Shown one piece after another: positions 11,606 through 21,827 of a stretch of DNA of 64,000 nucleotides. The position numbers were made by a program, and so were the translations under genes. The notes under the pieces are model-generated. The model worked only from the letters and a program-made list of their open reading frames with translations, was not told the DNA's origin and made no database searches. This DNA comes from Orychophragmus violaceus (taxonomy: Eukaryota; Streptophyta; Magnoliopsida; Brassicales; Brassicaceae): the NCBI GenBank assembly GCA_030180135.1, contig CM058231.1, positions 34,413,034 through 34,477,033 on the forward strand. Direction: 5' to 3'. Each line of letters starts with the position of its first letter. Positions within the stretch are counted from its first letter, which is position 1.

Positions 11606-11735
11606 AAATCGCGAAGCATCGACCGTTGCATCTAAGGCATCGATCGTTGCAAGGCGATTTCACTTTATCGAACATTTCCCAAAATCGCAAAGCAACGACC
11701 GTTGCTCGAAAGCAACGACCGTTGCAAGGCGATTT
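11606..11735. repeat. Two paired-palindrome modules (C and D) with both heptamer flanks
   Basis: Module C has AAATCGC at 11606-11612, 3 nt, box 11616-11629, 7 nt, box 11637-11650, 3 nt, and GCGATTT at 11654-11660. Module D has the same layout at 11682-11735, with two identical boxes GCAACGACCGTTGC (11692 and 11712). Each is an imperfect inverted repeat of about 54-55 nt. Confidence 0.88.
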
Positions 11736-12110
11736 CGCCGCAAACAATATCAACAAAAATCAGTCCAAATCCAAGCCGCATTGCCTCAAATCAGTTCAAA
11801 ATCATAATCCATCACCCTAAATCAGTCTAATTACGCATGCATCATTAATTTTCAGTTCAAAAATCTAAAACCCTAAAACCCTAAAATCCAATCCGAAAAT
11901 TTGAGAAATAGAAGTTCTTTACCTTGGATTCGTGAGATATGAGCTAAAGACAAGGGTTTAGAGTGTGAAATAGGAAGTATTAGCAATTGAAACAAAGAAA
12001 AATGATGAGAAATGGCGATTTTCGGGTGTGAGCTCACGGTTGTACGGATGATCGGAAATGAGAAAGAAAAGAGAAAAGAAAGGGTTTAAGGCACTTACCT
12101 GGTCGTGGGT

Positions 12111-12306
12111 GCAACGACCGTTGCTTAGTGGCAACGATCGTTGCTGGTCAAATCATAATTGATTTTCCGGTTTAGCGCATACCTTAATTTTGCAATTGAA
12201 CCAATTGCAACGACCGTTGCTTGTGAGCAACGATCGTCACAAAGCGATTACCCCTCTTCGTCAAATCTCCTTGCAACGACCGGTGCACAAGTGCATCGAT
12301 CGTCAC
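12111..12306. repeat. Three paired-palindrome modules (E, F, G)
   Basis: Box starts are 12111/12131, 12207/12227 and 12273/12293, all with a 20-nt pitch. GCGATTA follows F after 3 nt, and AAATCTC precedes G by 3 nt. Confidence 0.85.
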
Positions 12307-12478
12307 ACCTCTCCAGATTCGAGTTCTGCATCTGAAACTTAGCAAAAACAAAAACAAAACGTGAAATCCTAAGAAAAACACCAAAAATAAGAAAGAAAAA
12401 CAACTAAACCTAACAGTGGGTTGCCTCCCACTCAGCGCTTGTTTAAGGTCATTAGCTTGACCGGACGCACAAAATCTT

Positions 12479-15145
12479 TTAGGCACCAAGAGAGCCTGAC
12501 AGAGAATTTTTCTGTCTCTGTTCAAGTCTCCTCATCCAGGGTGGTGAGTAGGCTATCGTAGAATGCTTGCGTCCAAGAAAAGATGGAGTAAAATGTGCTC
12601 CAGGATCTAGAATCACAGTATCATCCGGTTGCTCGTCATCTGCTTCCATGATTGTAAATGTCTGCCCATCTATCAGTGGTTTTCGCAGCTTCTCCATCTC
12701 ATATCGCAGCGGCTCATCTCCCAGGTGGAGGTCTATTAGACTCTGTCTAACATCAATCACAGCTCCTGCTGTAGCCAAGAATGGTCTTCCAAGCAGCAAT
12801 GCTTCATCAGGATCGCAGTCATACTTCAGCACAAGGAAGTCTGTCGGAACTAAGTAGTTTCCAACCCTTACTGGAATGTCCTTTAAGAGTCCTTCCGGAA
12901 CTCGTATAGACTGATCAGCTAGGACAAGAGAAGTCCTAGTAGGAGAAAAATCCAGCATCCCCAGCTTCTCTGCCACAGAATAAGGCATCATACTTCCAGC
13001 AGCTCCTAAATCACAAAGAGAGCGTCTAAAACTGTCCTCGAAGATAGAGCAATCAAGCACAAAGACTCCAGGGTCAGGCAGCTTCTTCGGGATTTTGTTC
13101 AGTAGCACCTCACTAATGTGTTGGGGAACTATAATCACCCAGTCTCTCAGCTCTTCATCTAAAGGTAGCATCCTGTTTAAGTATCTCTGCACACAGGGAT
13201 GATAAAGTGGATCATCAGAAGTTGGAATTTCTTCCAAGTCTTCACCACTTTCTTCTAGCTTCTTAAGCTCTTCAATTTCCTGTTTAATCACTTCAGACAC
13301 TGAGGAGTGTTGTCTAACAATCTGCGCATAAATCTCCTGTCGAGAGATCTCAGAAACTCCAGGGAATAGGCGATCAAGCTCCAAGTCAGCATCTATGCCA
13401 TTATCATCCGACAGTTCTGTCTGTTCACGCCCTGCAACGACCGACACTAAGGGTGTGTCGATCGTTGCAACACTGTGTTCACAACTTTCACCCGAGAGTT
13501 TTTCTTCAAAATCCGAAAATTCTTCCTCCTCTACCAATTCAGCCGTACTTAGCTCAAATTTTTCACCTTGGTGAGACCCATCATTAACGTACACAGACCA
13601 GGCCTTAATGTGAGTGTCTGCAACTCCTTTTCCCTTCATAGAACTGGAAATCTGATTCACCTGAGTGTCCAGCTGCTTCACATGAGTGCTCAGAGTCTCA
13701 AACTTCCCATTGAGATTCTCATAAACTGCATCCAGCTTCTTGTTACTGTCCACAGAAATCTTGTTCTGGCTCTCCAGTACCTGCTCCAACATCGTTTCCA
13801 TCTTAGTCTCAAAAGTAGTGGCTGCAGGAGGTGTCTGATAAGATGAAGATCCGTAGGTTCTCTGAGCACTTTGTCCATAAGGCTTCTGAAAATTACTGGT
13901 CTGTCCAAAGCTTGAAGAGTTCTGATTGCCTGTGAAGGCACCCTTCTGTCCTCCACCGGAAAATCTGTTCCCAGATTGATATCCAAATCTGTTTCCTTGG
14001 AAACCAGATCCTCCGATGTAATTCACATCTTCTTCCTGAGTGTCCTCCTCAGTCTGAATTACTTCTACTTCTTGAGCAAAGTGGAGAGCTTTCTTCTCAC
14101 CTAGAAGATTGCAGATTTTGTCCATCCTGGATCTCAATTCAGCCATCTCTGAGTTATCAACACTTCCACCAGATTTCTTCCTCCTCTCATCCATAGTCTT
14201 GCAACTGTTGTTGTTTACTAAGTTCTCAATCAACTGCTTAGCTTGTGAAGGAGTCCTGGTGTTGAAGTTTGCATTACTGGAGTTATCCAGCGCAGACTGA
14301 TATGGCAGATCTATGCCTCTGAAGAAAATACCTAGCAATGTGACTTCACTGAATCCATGGTGTGGGCAGTCACGCTGATACTTCCTAAATCTCATCCAAG
14401 CAGCTTTTAAAGGCTCCACAGCTCCTTGGGAAAATGCGAGAATGTCCTGTCTGGACTGGTCTGAACGCGCATCATCGTAGAAATGTCTCAGGAACTCACT
14501 TTTCAGTGCAGCCCAAGTGGTAAACTGACCAGGTGCCAGTTGCTTCAGCCATGCACTAGCGTCTCCAGCGAGACTGTAAGGAAAGAGCTTAAGGAACAGA
14601 TAATCCTGGCAAACTCCATCATACTTCATGCCATTGATTATGTCCTCAAACTGATCAATGTGATCCATAGGTTGCTCTGTTGGATGTCCATGGAAATCAT
14701 TCTGTCTCATCAGCGAGTAGTAGATGGTCTTGATCTCAAAATCCTCCCTCTCGAAACCAGGAAGTACTAAGGCTGTTCGGTTTCTATGAAACTCATCTGG
14801 TCTGTTGTAGTCAGCCAAAGTCCTTTCATGGACAACCATCTGTCTACCTTGAGCTTGACCTTGGGCTTGCGCATGCGGTTGTGGCTCAGGTGGGTCAGGG
14901 ATCACGTTCCCTTCATCATCAACCCGATGCCCAGCAGCATTGTACGGGTTGTTATCTCGGTCCCTCAGGGTACCTTCAGCATCTGGTATCAAGATCAGAC
15001 GTTCTCGTACCATTCTCTCTCTCTTTTCTCTTCTGATAGTTCTTTCTAGATGTCCAAGTTCCTCTACTCCGAGATTAACTAAGCTCGAGTTCGGATTACT
15101 TCGAGTTTTCTGCGTTGGCATAAACTGTCTGTAATCGTCCAGCAA
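12479..15145 (-). CDS. Athila gag-protease polyprotein, intact
   Basis: An uninterrupted 888-codon frame. Residues about 130-330 form the capsid (LPGFEREDFEIKT, SLAGDASAWLKQLAPGQ, FLRHFYDDARSDQ, RFRKYQRDCPHHG), which is the Athila gag signature. Residues about 390-460 are Gly/Asn/Gln/Ser-rich, and about 480-530 a coiled-coil-like stretch. The C-terminal third is a retroviral-type aspartic protease with CDLGAAGSMMP (active-site D) and LLLGRPFLATAGAVIDV. No zinc knuckle is seen, which is usual for the family. A paired-box module (13434-13468) lies inside the coding sequence in frame. The gene ends without RT, so the product is gag plus protease only. The start at 15145 is the first ATG after the leader boxes. 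Confidence 0.92.
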   Translation of the reverse strand: MLDDYRQFMPTQKTRSNPNSSLVNLGVEELGHLERTIRREKRERMVRERLILIPDAEGTLRDRDNNPYNAAGHRVDDEGNVIPDPPEPQPHAQAQGQAQGRQMVVHERTLADYNRPDEFHRNRTALVLPGFEREDFEIKTIYYSLMRQNDFHGHPTEQPMDHIDQFEDIINGMKYDGVCQDYLFLKLFPYSLAGDASAWLKQLAPGQFTTWAALKSEFLRHFYDDARSDQSRQDILAFSQGAVEPLKAAWMRFRKYQRDCPHHGFSEVTLLGIFFRGIDLPYQSALDNSSNANFNTRTPSQAKQLIENLVNNNSCKTMDERRKKSGGSVDNSEMAELRSRMDKICNLLGEKKALHFAQEVEVIQTEEDTQEEDVNYIGGSGFQGNRFGYQSGNRFSGGGQKGAFTGNQNSSSFGQTSNFQKPYGQSAQRTYGSSSYQTPPAATTFETKMETMLEQVLESQNKISVDSNKKLDAVYENLNGKFETLSTHVKQLDTQVNQISSSMKGKGVADTHIKAWSVYVNDGSHQGEKFELSTAELVEEEEFSDFEEKLSGESCEHSVATIDTPLVSVVAGREQTELSDDNGIDADLELDRLFPGVSEISRQEIYAQIVRQHSSVSEVIKQEIEELKKLEESGEDLEEIPTSDDPLYHPCVQRYLNRMLPLDEELRDWVIIVPQHISEVLLNKIPKKLPDPGVFVLDCSIFEDSFRRSLCDLGAAGSMMPYSVAEKLGMLDFSPTRTSLVLADQSIRVPEGLLKDIPVRVGNYLVPTDFLVLKYDCDPDEALLLGRPFLATAGAVIDVRQSLIDLHLGDEPLRYEMEKLRKPLIDGQTFTIMEADDEQPDDTVILDPGAHFTPSFLGRKHSTIAYSPPWMRRLEQRQKNSLSGSLGA

Positions 15146-15227
15146 CGATCGATGCTATCAGTGCAACGATCGATTCAATCTCAAATCGCCTAGTGACGAT
15201 CGACGCAAGGGATGCAACGATCGACGC
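15142..15227. repeat. Two paired-palindrome modules (I and J) in the Athila leader
   Basis: Box starts are 15142/15163 and 15193/15214 (pitch 21). AAATCGC at 15183-15189 precedes J by 3 nt. The pair brackets the gag start codon at 15145 and lies between it and the PBS. Confidence 0.85.
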
Positions 15228-15364
15228 AAGGAGAAAGTCGTACCTGCGACAGAAAGAAACAGAGAAAAAGTTAGCAAATTATGAAAATAAAACGAAAAAA
15301 GCAAAAACAAAAAGAAAAATTTCTAGTAAAAACCTAAGTTCGGTCCTATCGAAGACTCTAAGAG

Positions 15365-15382
15365 TCCCCGGCAACGGCGCCA
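15365..15382 (-). other. Primer binding site, tRNA-Asp type
   Basis: On minus TGGCGCCGTTGCCGGGGA, matching the tRNA-Asp PBS known for Athila elements. It lies six bases from the LTR border. Confidence 0.9.
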
Positions 15383-15388
15383 AAAACT

Positions 15389-16585
15389 TGATAGGTTCTA
15401 AGTTTTACACTATTCTAAACTGCAAGTGCACAGTATCGTCAAAGTAGTATATAGGGTTATCGAATCCACAGGGACACTAGGTCTCAATAGAATCAGAAAC
15501 GTAGAGATTAATACTAGAAATCAAGCAAATGGTGAATGAATTAAAAGCAAGGCAAGAAAGTAAACAATAGCAAGTTGGTTGTGAAAGCAATAAACTAAAA
15601 GCGTCAAGCCTAGGGTATTCTCAGGAAATCAGACAAGCAGACAAGTTAATCAGTCAGGATCAAATTAAACTCAGTTCTAGAACTCAAATCACGGAAATAG
15701 AATTAACCAAATCTCTTTGCGAAAACTCTCTAAGTCTAAGTGCAGTAACCCAAATCTCTTTGCAATTACTAACAGATTAAACTAGCATTAAGTTCAAGTT
15801 CGATATGTTCACAATTAAACTAAACCAAATCTCTTTGCGAATAATTTAATTGCTCAACCTAAATAGTTCAGATTCTAAAACACACTCTCGTGTCGAATTT
15901 AGCAACCTAAGATCTAGATTCTAATTGATCAGGTTAGAACTAGCATTAAGCACAATTTAGTTTGAAGAACATTCTAATCATATGAATCCTTAACTGAATT
16001 AAACAAGTCTAGCAAGTCATCAAACCCTAATGAGAAACCCTAAACTTAACTATGGATCTACTCTGACATGATTGATGAACACATAATCATGGAAATAATA
16101 GATTGCATATAAGAGAATAAAATATCAAAGGGGTTCGAAATCTTCTCCAAAATAAGTGAATACATGAAATAAATCAGCCCCAAAAGCTCTAAAAATCTCT
16201 TAGCTCTAAGTATGAAAGCGTAAGTAAATTAAACACCAAAATCCTCTATATATAAGCCTAATCTCGGCTGGGGCTTCTGTGTAAATACTGGAACTATTCT
16301 GGGCCTCTTTGCAAATCTTCATAACTTGTTAAACCGACGCGTACGGCCCATCTCGCTAGTGTGTCGACCGATGCACAGGAGGGTGTGTCGGTCGATGCGT
16401 TGATCAATAAATCGGACAGTGAGTTAAGCTCTCGGCCAAAACGTCCCAAAAATCCCAAAATGCTCCAAATATCTCCAATTAGCACCAAACCTGATTAAAC
16501 CTGTAAAAGACTCTAAACGAACACAAAAGACACTAAAAACACATCTATATCATGGTATAAAATGGGTAAAAACCATGATATATCA
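15389..16585 (-). repeat. 5' LTR of the Athila-type element
   Basis: 1197 bp. The paired-box module at 16361-16398 has a 24-nt pitch here instead of 21, owing to a small insertion relative to the other LTR. Confidence 0.93.
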
Positions 16586-17846
16586 TCACTGCACAAATCC
16601 TCTTAATTATCACAAATGGCCCCATATACCTCGACCTCAGATTTTAACTTGCGGTTCGGATCGTTGCCTCAGAAAGTTCTCATCTGAAGATACACCTGGA
16701 ATCGCCTACTTTGAACTCCAATTCCTTACGCCCTTCATACGCCTAACTCTTGACGGTCGTAGGCCTGCTTTAGCCTTTACTTAAGCAATTCCACTTGCTA
16801 TACCGTCTCTTGGATCACTTCCGGATCTAGATCGCATCTCTCCCCCACCTCGGTATAGCATAAGGGGGTCCTGCAATGTCTAGGATATAGAGCTTCATAT
16901 GGTGACATCACTATGCTTGAGTGGTAAATTTTGTTTTAGGCAAACTCGACTGGCGGTAAATAATTCATCCATTTGCCTTCCCAATCCAGCACACAAGCTC
17001 TTACCATATCCTCTAATGTCTAAATGGTCCACTCAGTATGCCCATCCGTCTGTGGATGATATGCCGTACTGAGGTGCACTCTTGTCCCCAATGCCTTCTG
17101 AATGGCTTGCCAGAAGATTGAAGTGAAATTTGGGGATCTGTCAGACACAATACTCACTAGCATCTCGTGAAACCTCACGATGAAATCCACATACTTCTGG
17201 GCAAGAATATTGGCTCCATCCACTTTTTTAATCACCAGAAAATGTGTAGATTTGGTGAGTCGGTCCACGATTACCCAAATCGTGTCCTTCTTCCTTGATG
17301 CCCTTCGTAGCACGGTAACGAAGTTCATTGTTACCATATCTCATTTCCAATATGGAAAGGGCAATCCTTGCAGTAGTTCGCTCGGGGCTTTCTTTTCTAC
17401 CTTCACAAGATGGCACGTTTGACACCGTGAAACCCATGTAGCAATATCTTTTTCATCCTCTCTCAATGGCAGTACCGTTTCAGGTCATGATACATATTCG
17501 TATTTCCCGGATGAATTAAAAATTGCGACTGGTGAGCTGGCTCAGAACCTCATCTTTTAACTCCTTGATGTTCGGTACACAAAATCGATTCTTGAATAAG
17601 GAAGAAATTAGTCGCGGTACGATACCCTACCGCTTCCTTCTCTACCAAGACTCACAGGGCTCCATCCTCCTACTGGGCTTCCCTGATTTTCCATAATATG
17701 TCAACTTGATCCAAAGCTTCTAACCCAATGACACCTTCTTCCACAGTGGTGGCACACAAGTGCAAGTCTTCTAAATTTGCCGCTAGCTCCTGCACTTCCT
17801 TATTTTCAGACACGATGGTCCTTCTCACACTTAAGGCATCAACTTA
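16586..17846 (-). pseudogene. Tekay/Del-type integrase remnant
   Basis: Read on minus from 17846, the piece starts with the tail of RNase H (ALS) and a linker with ENKEVQELAANLEDLH. It continues through a decayed zinc finger (near 17440), the integrase core (17337-17020: IWVIVDRLTKSTHFL, IVSDRSPNFTS, STAYHPQTDG) and the region up to the GPF motif near 16600. Stops and shifts are frequent, as before the segment at 17337. The Athila element is inserted just after the GPF module, and the rest of the gene resumes at 7509. The family is Tekay/Del by wording, and the copy is inactive. Confidence 0.82.
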
Positions 17847-19486
17847 TGCGGGATAATTTTAGAATCTTAATCAATTATCCAAACACACATGCCATTGTAG
17901 CATTTTAGGTATCAATCCAAGTAAGCAAGAAGAACAACACACTAGGAATGCAAGAAACTACTTATCCTAAGAAAAATACATGAAAGGAGGTTTATACTAA
18001 CAATCCTAAACAATATAGAAAGAAAGAAAGCAAGAAAAGAAATCACAAAGAAAAGTCAACCGACGAAAATGCACAAATAAAGCTGAAAATAAGAAGAAAG
18101 ATGGAACCTAGGATGAGGCTATGGAGATTGGATGATCAAGGGTAAATCTAGATCGCTTCAATCAATCAAACAATGTTAAACAAGGCTAATTATCATTAAT
18201 TAAGCTAATTCTATTTCCATGTTCATAACTCCTATGCTAATCATGCAATCATTCAATTCCCATTTGCAAATCACAAGACAAGCATGCAAGAAGATCAATC
18301 AGGTTTCATTTAGAAAAGCTAATCCTTCGGCTTAGAACACTAATCATTAGACTAATCCAATCTCCTGGCACTAATCCTTTGTATAATCTCTAATCAAAAA
18401 CAAATTTTCATTTGTGATTAAGAGACAAACAAAAAATACAAACAAGTTCTCAATACCAAGTAATTAACTTAGATAATTAATTAGTTAGGCAAAGAGTGAA
18501 AATCCTCTACAAATTTCTTTCAGGCATTTCATCGAACATCTTCCAAGCAACAAAACACCTATGATCTAAATAAGAAATTCCTTGGAAATCTATCCTAGAG
18601 ATCAACTAATTATAGAAACATCAAGAATCATCCCTAATCACATTTTAATCAAGTTTCATCCAAAAGACCAAAAACTCCTACTCTAATTAACATGTTCTCA
18701 ACAAAACCCAAAATATAGTATTGAGAATCATGATTAAGAAGATAATAGAAGAAGAGATTAAGAGAAGTACTTAGATTAAAACTTAAAATACAATGTTTTA
18801 TAAACCCAAAATCATAAAACAAAAGAAAAAAGGAAATCAAAACTAAGCTTAGGTAATCTAGGGTTTTTTTTTTTGCCCTTAAAAACAAATCTATAGGAGG
18901 GGTCGAAATTGTAATTTGGTCATTTTTGGGCGGCTCAGACCGGGTTTCCCCGGTTGGTATCACCATAGCAGACCGATCTGGTCGGTACAGGCCACCCTGT
19001 ATTTTCTCTAGTCGAAAATTTACGTCTTGAGTGAGTAGTTGAGCTGCGAACTGTGTTGAGATGCATCCAGTAAATGAGCTATAACTCGTTCAATACGGAT
19101 GAAAATGGCTTCAAACCACCTCCATTGGAAAGCTAACTCAATTCTAAACGACTTTCATTTGGAGTTTCATAGCTAAATGAAAACGGAAGAGCTTCATACA
19201 ACTCAATCTTTCAAGCCCATCGGTTTGGTCCTTCATCACCATGTCACTTTCAATAACTCCTTTGGCCTCCAAACTCTTCCAAACCTCCTTAACAACACCA
19301 AGAACTATCCAATTCTATAAATAACCTAAAAAGACTGAAGAAAAGACTAAAATATGCAAACTCTAACCCTAGACTCACTTAGCTCTAAATGAATGCTCTT
19401 AGTGAAATGACTAGAAATGAATGCAAAAGACAACAAAACCATGAAATATGAATGCTAGAAAGAGCTAAATAATGGACTCATCATCA
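17842..19486 (-). mobile_element. 1.64 kb insertion in the Tekay RNase H gene, probable solo LTR
   Basis: The RNase H frame is interrupted right after VAD (19487) and resumes with ALS (17836). The inserted DNA has no coding capacity. It is bracketed by CATCA (17837-17841 and 19482-19486). It can alternatively be read as an LTR with TG/CA ends at 17847-19486, beginning on minus with TGATGAGTCC and ending CCCGCA. In that case the extra bases ACTTA are unexplained. Its A-rich composition resembles the Athila LTR but the sequence differs. Confidence 0.6.
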
Positions 19487-20640
19487 GCCACCTGGTTATC
19501 CTTCCCAAGGTGATACTCAATCTCAAGATCGTAATCCACCAAAAGATTTACCCATCTGCGCTTCCTTAAGTTCATATCATCTTGGGTGAAGATATACTTC
19601 AAGCTTTTATGATCCGTGAATACATGTACCTTCTCTCCGCACAAGTAGGCACGCCATATAATCAACGCAAAGATCATTGTTGCTAACTCCAAATCATAGG
19701 TAGGGTAATTAACTTCATGCTTCCTCAACTGCCTTGCATAAGCCACGACTTTCTCTTCTTGCATCAGGACACATCCCAACCCCACATCCTGGTCGTAGTA
19801 GTACAAACACCGGAGTTTGAGTTAACTGTTCCTTTAGTCGGTCAAATATCTTGGCACAATTTTCCGACCACACGAACTTGACGTCTTTTACTTTTAAGGT
19901 CGTTAATAGCTTGGCCATACTAGTGAATCCCTTCACAAACTTCTGATAATATCCCGTCTGCCCCAGGAAACTACGAACTTCAGATGCACTCTTAGATACC
20001 GGCCAATTGGTGATGGAAGCAATATATTTCAGGTCCACTGCTACTCCGGCTTCCAAAATCACATGGCCTAAGAATCCAATCTTTATCTTCCATAAACTGC
20101 ACTTGATGAGCTTGGCGAAAAACTTCTGCTCCCTGAGCTTGTCTAAGAAAATACGGAGATGCCACTCGTGCTCTTCTTTGCTCCTCAAATAGACCAGAAT
20201 ATCGTTTATGAACACGATGGCACACTTATCCATGTACTCCCGAAGACATCGTTCATCATTCTTGAAATCTGCTGGCGCATTGGTTAGTCTAAACGGTATT
20301 ACCACTAACTCGTAGTGTCCATAAAGGGTTCGGAATGTTGTCTTCTGAATATCTTCCTCTGCTGTCGGAATCTGATGATACCCCAAAGCAAGATCGATCT
20401 TGTAGAACCACGAGGCTCCTTGAAGTTGGTCCAATAACTCATCGATCTTTAGCAACGAGTACATATTCTTGATAGTCACATTGTTCAGGCCTCGGTAGTC
20501 AATACAAAGTATGAAACTTCCATCCTTCATCTTAACAAACATGACAAGTGCTCCCCACAGAGAATTGCTCGGTCAAATGAATCCTTTCTCTACCAAGTTT
20601 TCCAGCTGCTTCTTCAACTCGACGATATCTATTGGTGCCA
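19487..20640 (-). pseudogene. Tekay/Del-type reverse transcriptase-RNase H remnant
   Basis: On minus the RT carries MKDGSFILCIDYRGLNN, KIDLALGYHQI and FLGHVI. The RNase H carries VAYARQLRKHEVNYPTYDLE and VFTDHKSLKYIF. The catalytic YxDD box is changed to FIND (20201-20212), so polymerase activity is lost even where the frame is open. A frameshift between about 19715 and 19806 separates RT from RNase H, and stops occur upstream near 20560. The gene is split from its integrase by the insertion at 17842-19486. Confidence 0.88.
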
Positions 20641-21827
20641 AACAATATGGTTCCTTTAACACGGGAAACGTCTCAGGTTTTAACTCTATAAAAAATGCAT
20701 CATTCTTTTCCCGTGGTGGTCCTTGCAATGACACGAATACGTCTTCATATTACGCAGATACCGGGATGGTATCCAAATTGGAGCTTCTTCATCCTCCGTC
20801 ATAAAGATGGTTTCTAGAAAAGCCTCATTACTTTCCTGATCAGCTATTCTGCTTGCAACATGGATATGATTCAATTTACCGTCTTAGTCTTCATTCCTCA
20901 GAAAATGATATTTTCCTCTATTTGAGGAATCAAGACGGATGCCTTGGCGCAATCCATTACACTCGGTGCTGAACCAACCAATCAATTCCCAAGATGACTT
21001 CATAACGGCCAAATTCCATCTTTATCAGGTTCCCGAGTAAGTCCAATCCAGCTAACGTTACTGGAATGTCTTTCTAGACTCCCAAATTCGCCGTTCGCTA
21101 CAATCTGGCTGTCTCCACTCCGGTATATCCTGCTGCAAACGTGCCTCTGAAGGTGGAACAGCTCGATAGCTTCATGCTCACAAATAAATGCATATCTCCA
21201 ATGTCAAATAAGGTGTGGGCGTTTACTCCCCCAACCACAAACGATCCTACATGGTTTGCTAAGACTAAGCTACTAGACTTGGACCAAAAAAGTTCAGCAA
21301 ACAACTTTTACAGAAAGGACAAAAACACATACCCGCAATCGGTTTGGCTCCTTCATGGTCTCCATCAACATAGACCTGAGGTCCTCGCGCTTTACCCCTC
21401 GGTGGAGGTGGCGGTAATGGTAGTATTCCAGCTGTTACTCTTACCACGGGGTTCGGGCAGTTCCTAGCCATGTGTCCCAATCGTCAGCACCGAAAGCATG
21501 CGTTTCGCCCCGGACGATTAAGCGCTGCCTGCATAAACTGGCCTTGCGGGAAATTTCTCTGGATATGACCCGGCTTGTTGCACTCGAAGCATATCCCGGT
21601 TCTACATGCTCTGTTGTGCCTCTTTCTACACGTTCCACACACTTGCTGCAACAAAACAGTTGGGATAACATTCTAGGTTTCCCAATTCCTCTTGCTACCC
21701 TTATTTTGCGCATTCCTGGACTGCTTAAGCTCCTTCTCCAGCCCAATCTCTGCCTCTTCTGCCTTCTTAATCAGGTCATGAATGTCATAGAAGTCCCTCA
21801 TACTACAACGATTCTTGAGCTCAATCC
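20641..21827 (-). pseudogene. Tekay/Del-type gag C-terminus and protease remnant
   Basis: On minus, gag has two zinc knuckles. The first is CFECNKPGHIQRNF (21590-21549), in which the last Cys is Phe. The second is CFRC-stop-RLGHMARNCP (21501-21460), broken by a TGA. A proline-rich linker follows. The protease region (about 21250-21100) has HTLFDIGDMH where DSGA would be expected. Frames are broken and the 5' part of gag is in the assembly gap. Confidence 0.75.

Larger units (their letters stand above)
11562..12478 (-). other. Athila spacer between gag-protease and env-like ORF, carrying five paired-box modules
   Basis: No coding region is supported. The spacer contains modules at 11616-11650, 11692-11725, 12111-12144, 12207-12240 and 12273-12306. 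Close to the gag-protease stop lies the hairpin AGTGGG...CCCACT (12415-12432), inside the GCGCTGAGTGGGAGGCAACC stretch. In full-length Athila-type elements that stretch follows pol. Its position directly behind protease marks the internal deletion. Confidence 0.75.
7510..16585 (-). mobile_element. Non-autonomous Athila-type Ty3 element (gag-protease and env-like ORF, no RT/integrase)
   Basis: The element is 9076 bp with LTRs 7510-8702 and 15389-16585, ends TG/CA, and flanking duplication TCACT (7505-7509, 16586-16590). The PBS matches tRNA-Asp, as in Athila. On minus it encodes an intact 888-residue gag-protease and a 499-codon ATHILA ORF-1 (env-like) frame with one stop. The RT, RNase H and integrase expected between them are absent: gag-protease runs directly into the sequence that normally follows pol. 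The LTRs differ by about 13 substitutions and two short indels by eye (about 1%), so it moved recently and would have needed RT and integrase in trans. Confidence 0.93.
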
